Origin: Caldilineaceae bacterium
GTDB taxonomy: Bacteria > Chloroflexota > Anaerolineae > Caldilineales > Caldilineaceae
DNA length: 9,292 bases
Reading direction: 5' to 3'
Assembly: GCA_024643705.1 (NCBI GenBank)
Contig: JAHEML010000083.1
Span: 1 to 9,292 of the forward strand
Position numbers and translations under genes: made by a program
Shown: one piece after another, positions 1 to 5,936 of the stretch
Numbering within the stretch: the first letter of the stretch is position 1
Layout of the letters: every line of letters starts with the position of its first letter
Notes under the pieces: generated by a model
Database searches by the model: none
Told to the model about the DNA's origin: nothing
Seen by the model: the letters and a program-made list of their open reading frames with translations, nothing else

Positions 1-1371
1 GTTGGACGAAGCGACCCCGCACCCTTCCGCGGCCCCCAGCCCGAACGCATGGGCCTTTACCCGGATGTAGATCGGGCGGTGGGCGCGGCGCGCCATGCCT
101 TTGTCGCCCTGGACAAGATGAGCCTGGACAGCCGACGGCGCATTGTGGAGACAATACGCACTGTGGCCCGCCGCGATGCAGCCGAACTGGGACGTATGGC
201 CGTTGAAGAGACTGGCCTGGGCCGACCAGAGGACAAGGAACAGAAGAATCTGCTCGTTGCCAACCGCACCCCCGGCCCGGAAATTTTGCAGGCCGAGGCC
301 ATTAGCGGCGACGGTGGGCTGACCCTGACCGAACGCGCGCCCTATGGCGTCATCGCTTCCATCACCCCCTCCACCAACCCCACGTCTACCATTTTCAACA
401 ACGCCATCAGCATGATCAGCGCTGGCAATGCGGTGGTTTTCAACGTCCATCCTGGGGCCAACCAGGTTTGCAACGAGACCATTCGCCGCATCAACCGGGC
501 CATTACCCAGGTGGGTGGCCCACCCGATCTGCTCACCGCGCCCGAAGCCGCAACGATTGCCAGCGCCCAGGCATTGATGACCCATCCCGGCGTGCGTATC
601 CTCATGGTGACAGGTGGCCCGGGGGTTGTGCGCGAGGCCATGCGCAGCGGCAAGCGGGCTATCTGCGCGGGGCCGGGCAACCCGCCCGTGGTGGTGGACG
701 AAAGCGCAGATATTGGGCTGGCCGCCCGGCAAATCGTCTTTGGGGCCAGCTTCGATAACAACGTGATTTGCAGCGACGAAAAGGAGGTGTTCGTTGTGCG
801 CTCGGTGGCCGATGAGTTGCTGGCCGGGATGCAGAACCACCACGCGCTGCTCTTGCCCAAATACAAACTGGCCCAATTAGAGAAAGTGATCTTCAGCGAA
901 ATGGGCGCGCCAGGCAAACCGGGCGTCACCAACAAGCGCTGGGTGGGCAAATATCCCTGGCAGATTTTGCAGGAGATCGGCATTGAGGCCGGGTCGGAGC
1001 TACGGCTGATTGTAGTGGATGTCCCTGCTGAACACCCGCTGGTCTGGACGGAACAGCTGATGCCCGTGCTGCCCGTGGTACGTGTGGAAAATGCAGATGC
1101 AGCTATCGATCTGGCAGTGGCCGCCGAACACGGCTTCGGCCACACAGCGGCCATGTACAGCCGCAACATCGACAACCTAAGCCGCATGGCGAGAGAGATC
1201 AACTGCTCTATTTTTGTGAAGAACGGACCAACCCTGGCCGGTCTTGGCTATGGCGGCGAGGGCTACACCAGCTTCTCCATCGCCAGCCCCACCGGCGAAG
1301 GACTGACCACCGCGCTCACCTTCTCCCGCATCCGCCGCTGCACCATGGTGGATCACTTCCGTATTGTGTGA
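1..1371 (+). CDS. CoA-acylating aldehyde dehydrogenase, EutE/PduP type (5' end outside window)
   Basis: The enzyme would convert an aldehyde plus CoA and NAD+ to acyl-CoA, as EutE (acetaldehyde) and PduP (propionaldehyde) do inside bacterial microcompartments. Counting from the ATG at 49, the protein shows G-D-G-G (87-90), P-S-T-N-P (107-111), H-P-G-A (134-137), the Rossmann-type G-G-P-G (189-192), A-G-P-G-N-P-P (207-213), the probable catalytic Cys241 in N-V-I-C-S-D-E-K, and the family's C-terminal T-S-F-S-I-A-S-P-T-G-E-G followed by R-I-R-R-C. The ATG at 49 aligns with about residue 37 of known PduP proteins, and the frame stays open without a stop back to base 1, encoding a Pro/Arg-rich stretch. 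I therefore treat the gene as partial, with its true start upstream. The missing N-terminus is where a microcompartment targeting helix would lie; the visible Pro-rich stretch would suit a linker. The family is certain, but ethanolamine, propanediol or another substrate cannot be chosen from this window. Confidence 0.93.
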   Translation, partial: VGRSDPAPFRGPQPERMGLYPDVDRAVGAARHAFVALDKMSLDSRRRIVETIRTVARRDAAELGRMAVEETGLGRPEDKEQKNLLVANRTPGPEILQAEAISGDGGLTLTERAPYGVIASITPSTNPTSTIFNNAISMISAGNAVVFNVHPGANQVCNETIRRINRAITQVGGPPDLLTAPEAATIASAQALMTHPGVRILMVTGGPGVVREAMRSGKRAICAGPGNPPVVVDESADIGLAARQIVFGASFDNNVICSDEKEVFVVRSVADELLAGMQNHHALLLPKYKLAQLEKVIFSEMGAPGKPGVTNKRWVGKYPWQILQEIGIEAGSELRLIVVDVPAEHPLVWTEQLMPVLPVVRVENADAAIDLAVAAEHGFGHTAAMYSRNIDNLSRMAREINCSIFVKNGPTLAGLGYGGEGYTSFSIASPTGEGLTTALTFSRIRRCTMVDHFRIV

Positions 1372-1373
1372 GG

Positions 1374-1454
1374 CAACCACAAAGGCGTAAAGGGTAGAAG
1401 GCAAGAGATGTCTTCGTGGTTTGGTGTCTTCGTGGTTTGGTGTCTTCGTGGTTA
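1374..1454. repeat. Degenerate intergenic repeat with 16-bp tandem units
   Basis: Directly after the aldehyde dehydrogenase stop codon lies a stretch beginning CAACCACAAAGGCGTAAAGG. It continues into two exact 16-bp copies of TGTCTTCGTGGTTTGG (1409-1424 and 1425-1440) and a partial third copy (1441-1453). On the minus strand it reads as CCACGAAGACACC repeats followed by CTTTACGCCTTTGTGG. From general knowledge, such CACGAAGACAC / CTTTGCGCCTTTGTGG strings are widespread dispersed intergenic repeats in many environmental bacterial genomes and create spurious 'HEDTKPRRH' peptides. The element ends six bases before the next gene's ATG. The repeat units are seen directly; membership of a genome-wide family is inferred. 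Confidence 0.8.
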
Positions 1455-1459
1455 CAAAA

Positions 1460-1870
1460 ATGAACATTCCTGAATTTTTCGAACGCTATGAATGGAGTTG
1501 TAAAGAAATTGAGCCGGGTATCTGGCGAGCCAGCTTTGCCGACGAAAAAGACGAAGAATACGATCTCTATGTGGCCCAGACGGAGGAATGGTTGCACTTT
1601 GCCGTCTCGCCCCTCACACCTCGGCCCATAGACGAAAACAAACACTTGCTACACGAAAATTTATTGAGGATCAATCAAAGCCTACGCCTGGTTCGCCTGG
1701 CAATCGATGATGAAGACGATGTGGCATTGTTAGCCGATCTGCCAGTGCACAACCTCCACTTCAGCCACTTTGCCGCAGCGTTAGACGCGCTGACCAGCTA
1801 TACCCGCCAACTGGGCGGCGAATTGGGCCGGATTGCCACCCAGCATGGCTACCATTCTCCACTGGTGTGA
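1460..1870 (+). CDS. Small YbjN / type III secretion chaperone-like protein
   Basis: This 136-residue soluble protein has no signal peptide or membrane segment. Its pattern is an acidic alpha/beta domain: an N-terminal helix (about 1-15), beta strands around W-R-A-S-F and Y-D-L-Y-V, a strand containing L-H-F-A-V-S-P-L, a helix H-E-N-L-L-R-I-N, a strand with L-R-L-V-R-L-A-I-D, and a long C-terminal helix (about 95-120). This order and the 'LLRxN' helix recall YbjN/T3SC-fold proteins, which often act as small binding or chaperone-like partners; that is a fold-level guess, not a function. I chose the ATG at 1460 because the in-frame TTG at 1421 lies inside a tandem repeat, so the extra 13 residues would be repeat-derived. 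No clear Shine-Dalgarno sequence precedes the ATG. The menorin-like gene follows after 46 bases, so co-transcription is plausible. Confidence 0.7.
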   Translation: MNIPEFFERYEWSCKEIEPGIWRASFADEKDEEYDLYVAQTEEWLHFAVSPLTPRPIDENKHLLHENLLRINQSLRLVRLAIDDEDDVALLADLPVHNLHFSHFAAALDALTSYTRQLGGELGRIATQHGYHSPLV

Positions 1871-1916
1871 ACCAAAGTACTCGGGCTTTTCCCAAAGACA
1901 GAGCAAGGACTACCCG

Positions 1917-2696
1917 ATGACCGCAGCCGATGTTCTCCAAAAGCAGCTTAGCAGTGTGGGGGTTGCCCGCCCTGGCGACGTGGGCTGGGTGCATGGAGCC
2001 AACAACCGGGCAAAACTAGAAGCAGCTCTGATCGATCCCCGGGTACACTGGGTGGAGGGTGACATCTCCCTGGGCGACAACGATCAGGTGATCATGGCCC
2101 ACCCCCCTGCCACGACCAGCGACTTGTCCTTTTCAGATTGGCTACACGCAATCGTTGGCGCAGGCAAAGGGGCCAAACTGGATTTCAAGACGCCTGATAT
2201 TGTGGAACCATGTCTGATTGCAGCCAAACGCGATGCGTTGGGTCGTATTCCCCTGATGATCAACGCTGACCTGTTGCAGGGGCCGGGCGGACAACCGGCG
2301 ATCTTTGATCCCCACGAGTTCCTGGCTTTGCACAACACCCACACACCCAAAGCCATCCTTTCTCCTGGTTGGCGCGTGAGCGACACAGGGATAGGCTACA
2401 GCCGGGAGATGCTAAAGGAGATGACTGGCCTGCTCAGGTCGATTTCCAGCCCTGTAACCCTCTGCTTCCACGCCTGGCTGCTCTTCACCTCCTGGCCTGA
2501 TGTCAAATGGCTTTTGGACGAGACCCGATACACGTTTACGGTCTGGGGGAAGATCGACTCGCCCGAATTGCTCAGGTGGCTGCGCAAATTTACCAATCCA
2601 GCCCGCTGCTTCTATGATGTACAGGACGCCGACGGCTCCCAAATCTTCGTTTTTGGTGGACAAGAAACCAGTGGACCTCTGCCCAGTGGACAATAA
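1917..2696 (+). CDS. Menorin/FAM151 (DUF2181) domain protein, GDPD-like TIM barrel
   Basis: This 259-residue protein matches the FAM151/menorin domain, known in animals from the dendrite-branching protein MNR-1 and also present in bacteria, where its role is not established. Landmarks in order are W-V-H-G-A-N-N (24-30), V-E-G-D-I-S-L-G (46-53), I-M-A-H-P-P-A-T (59-66), K-L-D-F-K (87-91), I-N-A-D-L-L (115-120) and L-S-P-G-W (148-152). His26, Glu47, Asp49 and His62 fall in the order of the catalytic H...ExD...H set of glycerophosphodiester phosphodiesterases, so a PLC-like phosphodiesterase barrel is a reasonable inference, not proof. The reading frame is open from 1833, but I choose the ATG at 1917 because AAGGA (1905-1909) sits 7 bases before it and the upstream stretch overlaps the previous gene. 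No signal peptide or membrane anchor is visible, unlike many animal members, so it is probably cytoplasmic. The stop codon lies 3 bases before the next start. Confidence 0.85.
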   Translation: MTAADVLQKQLSSVGVARPGDVGWVHGANNRAKLEAALIDPRVHWVEGDISLGDNDQVIMAHPPATTSDLSFSDWLHAIVGAGKGAKLDFKTPDIVEPCLIAAKRDALGRIPLMINADLLQGPGGQPAIFDPHEFLALHNTHTPKAILSPGWRVSDTGIGYSREMLKEMTGLLRSISSPVTLCFHAWLLFTSWPDVKWLLDETRYTFTVWGKIDSPELLRWLRKFTNPARCFYDVQDADGSQIFVFGGQETSGPLPSGQ

Positions 2697-2699
2697 TCA

Positions 2700-3791
2700 A
2701 TGCGCACAGTTACCCATATTCAAACCATTCCCTACCGTTTGCCCCTCCACGAACCGTTAGCATGGGGCAAAGCCAGTGTGCTGAACGACGCCCATCATGT
2801 GCTCGTGAGGGTAATCCTCAGCGATGGCGCCGAAGGCTGGGCCGAAGCCCCGCCCCGCCCCACCATCTACGGCGAGACCGTCGACAGCATCTGCGCGATC
2901 GTGGCCCAGGAATTGGCTCCCCGATTGCTGGGGGAAACGCTGACCGCAACCAGCCTGCCAACACTCAACGCACGTATGGCCCAAATTGCCAACAACCAGA
3001 CGGCCCGGGGCGCTGTAGATATCGCGCTCCACGACGCACTGGCAGCCAGCCGGGGCGTAAGCCTGGCCGAGCAGGTGGGCGCTGTGCAGGGTCGGCTGCG
3101 GGTGAGTTATATTCTGGGCATTGGCGAAGAAGAGGCCGTGCTAGAGGAGGCCGCGCGGGTGGTGGGCCAAGGGGTGCGGGTACTCAAAGTAAAAGTAGGC
3201 CGGGAATGGGAAGCAGATGTGGCCCGGCTGCTACGGTTGCGAGAGAAGCTAGGGCCATCAGTCGATCTCTACGCCGATGCCAATGAATGCTTCACACCAG
3301 AAAATGGACTCTCCCGGCTACAATCCCTGGCAGAATTGGGTCTGCTCTATTGCGAAGAACCCCTCCCCGTGGAACTGCTGCGCGAACGGGCCGCCCTGCG
3401 ATCAGCCAACGCCCTGCCCATCATCGCCGACGACAGCACCTTTTCCCAGCGGGATCTGCGCCGGGAGCTGGCCCTGGACACATTCCATATCCTCAACATC
3501 AAAACCGCGCGCACGGGCTACACCGAATCGGCGGCCATGTTGGCCCAGGCCCAGGCGGCGGGAAAAGGGGTGATGATTGGCTCCCAGGCCAGCACTGGGT
3601 TGGGCACTGTGCGTGCAGCCCTCTTTGCCGCCAAAGACGGCATCGAACATCCGTCCGAGCTAAGTTTCTTTTTGAAGTTGCAGGCCGACCTGTTAGATCG
3701 CCCCCTGGTTCTTCACGAAGGCTATCTCAACCTATCCGACATCGCAGACGCGCGCATCGACCCGGATCGACTGCGGGAGATGGCGACATGA
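2700..3791 (+). CDS. Enolase-superfamily enzyme, muconate cycloisomerase / dipeptide epimerase subgroup
   Basis: This 363-residue protein has the full length and two-domain plan of the subgroup: an alpha+beta capping domain (about 1-125) and a (beta/alpha)7-beta barrel (about 130-345). Catalytic residues are evident. The K-x-K motif is at Lys163/Lys165 (L-K-V-K-V-G). The Mg2+ ligands are Asp193 (Y-A-D-A-N), Glu219 or Glu220 (C-E-E-P) and Asp244 (A-D-D-S). The second general base is Lys268 (N-I-K-T). Enzymes of this type abstract an alpha-proton from a carboxylate, giving epimerisation or cycloisomerisation. The C-terminal segment reads H-P-S-E-L-S-F-F-L-K-L, where L-Ala-D/L-Glu epimerases carry a D-x-D substrate-binding motif (e.g. 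D-L-D-G-P-L), so an automatic 'dipeptide epimerase' label is doubtful. The ATG at 2700 lies 3 bases after the previous stop; with no strong Shine-Dalgarno sequence, translational coupling is likely. Substrate unknown. Confidence 0.9.
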   Translation: MRTVTHIQTIPYRLPLHEPLAWGKASVLNDAHHVLVRVILSDGAEGWAEAPPRPTIYGETVDSICAIVAQELAPRLLGETLTATSLPTLNARMAQIANNQTARGAVDIALHDALAASRGVSLAEQVGAVQGRLRVSYILGIGEEEAVLEEAARVVGQGVRVLKVKVGREWEADVARLLRLREKLGPSVDLYADANECFTPENGLSRLQSLAELGLLYCEEPLPVELLRERAALRSANALPIIADDSTFSQRDLRRELALDTFHILNIKTARTGYTESAAMLAQAQAAGKGVMIGSQASTGLGTVRAALFAAKDGIEHPSELSFFLKLQADLLDRPLVLHEGYLNLSDIADARIDPDRLREMAT

Positions 3792-3840
3792 CATCCTTCG
3801 ATGACGAATCACGGATGACAGACGACGGGCGACCGCGGGA
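3788..3840. repeat. Short degenerate GATGAC/GACGAC-rich intergenic repeat
   Basis: The bases after the enolase-superfamily gene contain GATGAC at 3800-3805 and 3814-3819 in a 14-base phase, followed by GACGACGGGCGACC. The stretch resembles the 'cgaatcacggatgac' type of intergenic repeat found in some environmental genomes. It is too short and decayed to class firmly. A 19-codon ORF starting at the ATGA overlap (3788) spans it but has no coding character. Confidence 0.35.
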
Positions 3841-3845
3841 GATCT

Positions 3846-3875
3846 AACGACGGTCGATCGTTGTTTTCTTTTTTC
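3846..3875 (+). terminator. Possible weak rho-independent terminator
   Basis: A five-base stem AACGA (3846-3850) / TCGTT (3858-3862) with a 7-base loop runs into a T-rich tract (3861-3874, TTGTTTTCTTTTTT). The position after the enolase-superfamily gene and before a new operon suits a terminator. The stem is short and AT-containing, so this is tentative. Confidence 0.3.
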
Positions 3876-3915
3876 GGTCGTATTTTGATGTTTTTCTTGG
3901 TATCCAGGAGTACCC

Positions 3916-4995
3916 ATGACCACCTTCCCAATCTCCGGCCCCCTTTCGTTGGGTGATCTGCTCGACAGGGCCTTTCGCCTCTACAAGGTGCGTTTTGGCA
4001 TTTTTGTGGGAACAGCCGCTCTCTTCCTGGTGCCCATGAGCATTATTTCCGGGCTACTCACGGGCACATTTATCACCGACTATATGGATGCGCTCAGCGC
4101 TATGGGGACAAGTGCAACCGGCCCTTCGGAAGAAGCAGTCATGCGTGCCTTTGGCGGGGTGCTTGGCTTTGGCGCGGGTATGTTTCTGCTTGGCATCGTG
4201 TCGCTGATCCTCAACGGCATTGTCACCTTGGCCCTGACTAACCAGAGCATCGCCGGGCTACACGGAGACTCAATGACGATAGGTGACGGTGTGCGCCGAG
4301 GTCTGAGCCGCTTTTGGCCCTTTGTGCGCATGAGCATCCTGCAAAGTTTGGCCTATATGGCCGCAACCATCGGTGTAATGATCCCTCTGGGCATTCTGTT
4401 CTTTATCGTCGTGTTGGTGGGCGGGCTTGCGGGTACCGGCCTCAGCGACTTTGACAGTACCACCGGTGTTGTCGCTATGGTGGGAATGGGACTGCTGCTG
4501 GTGTGTGGATATTTCGTAGCGCTGGTGGTCGTCATGCTGCCAACCATCTACCTATCGGCCCGCTGGGTGGCGGCGGTTCCGGCACTAGTCAGCGAAGAAA
4601 ATGGCGCGCGGGATGCCCTGCGCCGTAGCTGGGCGTTGACCGATGGTGGCGTGCGCCGGGCGGTGGGCTACGTTGTGTTGCTCTGGCTGGTCAGTACATT
4701 GGTGATCTACGGGCCGGTGAGTGTCTTTCAGCAGATTGTGGTTCTGGCGCTTGCGCCCACTGCCGCGGGTTGGGCCACCAGCGTGGCAACCGCGGCCAGT
4801 TCGCTTGTTTCCGTGCTGTGGGTACCCTTCAACACAAGTGCGCTGGTGCTGCTCTACTACGATCTGCGGGTGCGCAAAGAGAGCTATGATCTGGATGTGC
4901 GCATCGAGCAGATGGCCGACGAACTAAGTAAGATGCCAAAGACAACAGAAATAACAGGGACACCAGAAATAACAGGGACACCAGAAACAGAGTGA
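3916..4995 (+). CDS. Polytopic (about six-TM) membrane protein, GPDPase_memb/YciC-like
   Basis: This 359-residue integral membrane protein has hydrophobic segments at about 28-49, 84-107, 141-170, 184-215, 248-270 and 286-315. It starts with the conserved-looking P-L-S-L-G-D-L-L-D-R-A-F-R-L-Y. Between the fourth and fifth segments it has the D-A-L-R-R-S-W-A-L-T-D-G motif, and near the end Y-Y-D-L-R-V-R-K-E-S-Y-D-L. This plan fits the broad group related to the membrane domain of glycerophosphoryl diester phosphodiesterase and YciC/UPF0259; no catalytic site is visible and function is unknown. AGGAG at 3906-3910, five bases before the ATG, supports the start. The stop overlaps the next gene's GTG (GTGA), indicating an operon with the DUF4129 and DUF4350 genes. 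The last 15 or so residues are a tandem E-I-T-G-T-P repeat that is probably not part of the fold. Confidence 0.82.
   Translation: MTTFPISGPLSLGDLLDRAFRLYKVRFGIFVGTAALFLVPMSIISGLLTGTFITDYMDALSAMGTSATGPSEEAVMRAFGGVLGFGAGMFLLGIVSLILNGIVTLALTNQSIAGLHGDSMTIGDGVRRGLSRFWPFVRMSILQSLAYMAATIGVMIPLGILFFIVVLVGGLAGTGLSDFDSTTGVVAMVGMGLLLVCGYFVALVVVMLPTIYLSARWVAAVPALVSEENGARDALRRSWALTDGGVRRAVGYVVLLWLVSTLVIYGPVSVFQQIVVLALAPTAAGWATSVATAASSLVSVLWVPFNTSALVLLYYDLRVRKESYDLDVRIEQMADELSKMPKTTEITGTPEITGTPETE
4947..4989. repeat. 18-bp tandem repeat in the 3' end of the membrane-protein gene
   Basis: Two exact copies of an 18-bp unit (AGAAATAACAGGGACACC at 4947-4964 and 4965-4982) and a 7-base partial copy encode E-I-T-G-T-P twice, immediately before the stop codon. 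The unit length is a multiple of three, so copy-number change keeps the frame and the GTGA overlap with the next gene. Confidence 0.85.
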
Positions 4996-5936
4996 GCAGA
5001 CGAACGCTCTTCCCTGCTCTTCTTACCCTGCTGCTGGTGGCTGGCATTGGGGTGGCTGGCAGCCAGGCCCAGCAACGACCAATCTCTCTGGCCGACTATC
5101 GTGCAGAGTTGGCCGCCGCCCTGGATGGGTTGCAGCGGGACGATTCGCCCCCCTTGCCCTCCGCCCCGGTGTTGCTGCCCTCTGGCGATACCATGACGCC
5201 TGCCCCCCTTTTCTCCCCGGAGACCGACAAATCCGCGGCCCAAGCCCGCCTCGCCACCAGCATCGAACAGATCGATCTCAGTGCAAACGACAATACAGCC
5301 GTGCGCCTTGCCGCATTGGAACGGGTGATCGACCGGCTGGATATTTCCCAGGCGAGCCTGTGGGATCGCTTTCTGCGCTGGTTGTGGGATTGGCTGGACA
5401 GGCTTCTGCCCCAGACCAGTCCCATCGCCGGAGGTGCATTGGGTGGTGCGGCCATCACCCTGGTGGGCTGGGTGGCTATTGCCGGTGCTACGTTGCTGCT
5501 GGTTCTGCTCCTGGGCTATTGGCTGCGCCGTCTCCTTGCAGGGGTATTGACCGGGCAAAACAGCGATAATCCCTTGGGCGGGCCAGATGGTCTGCCCGCC
5601 AGCGCCAGCCAGGCCCGACAGCAGGCAAGCCAATTGGCCGACGATGGCAACTATCGAGAGGCTGTGCGTCGGCTCTATCTGGCCGCGCTCTTGCGTCTGC
5701 GCGAGCTGGGGCTGATTCGCTTTGACACCAGTCTGACCAATCGGGAGGTGCTGGCGCGCATGAACCCCAGCGCGCCAGCCCGCGCGCATCTGGAGCCGGT
5801 GGTGGAGACCTTCGATCGTGTCTGGTATGGCGAGCAGGAGCCGGACAAGACGGCCTTTGACACATACAGCCGAGAGATCGACGCGCTGCTGTCTCAAACC
5901 GAGCTGGCTGGCAACAGGGAGGTGCGCCGTGGCTAG
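4992..5936 (+). CDS. DUF4129 domain membrane protein
   Basis: The 314-residue protein starts with a likely signal peptide (residues 1-26, hydrophobic L-L-T-L-L-L-V-A-G, then a possible cleavage after S-Q-A). It has an extracytoplasmic Pro-rich and alpha-helical region (about 28-140), one strong membrane segment (about 152-177) ending in W-L-R-R, and a cytoplasmic C-terminal domain. That domain matches DUF4129: Q-L-A-D-D-G-N-Y-R-E-A-V-R-R-L-Y-L-A-A-L (215-233), the helix with L-R-L-R-E-L-G-L-I-R-F, T-N-R-E-V-L-A-R-M, and the F-D-R-V-W-Y-G signature (274-280). DUF4129 proteins are commonly encoded with DUF4350, MoxR ATPase and DUF58 proteins; their biochemical role is not settled. The GTG start overlaps the upstream stop by four bases and has no strong Shine-Dalgarno sequence, so coupling is likely. 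The 3' end overlaps the next gene by eight bases. Confidence 0.87.
   Translation: MSRRTLFPALLTLLLVAGIGVAGSQAQQRPISLADYRAELAAALDGLQRDDSPPLPSAPVLLPSGDTMTPAPLFSPETDKSAAQARLATSIEQIDLSANDNTAVRLAALERVIDRLDISQASLWDRFLRWLWDWLDRLLPQTSPIAGGALGGAAITLVGWVAIAGATLLLVLLLGYWLRRLLAGVLTGQNSDNPLGGPDGLPASASQARQQASQLADDGNYREAVRRLYLAALLRLRELGLIRFDTSLTNREVLARMNPSAPARAHLEPVVETFDRVWYGEQEPDKTAFDTYSREIDALLSQTELAGNREVRRG

Noticed and set aside
342..1202. 286-codon open frame on the minus strand
   Set aside because: Antisense to the conserved catalytic region of the aldehyde dehydrogenase; Ser/Thr/Ala-rich and without recognisable motifs.
1409..1454. Possible CRISPR array
   Set aside because: The units are directly adjacent 16-mers with no spacers between them, so it is a simple tandem repeat.
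3788..3847. 19-codon ORF starting at an ATGA overlap with the enolase-superfamily stop
   Set aside because: It is very short, composed of repeat-like GATGAC sequence, and has no ribosome binding site of its own.
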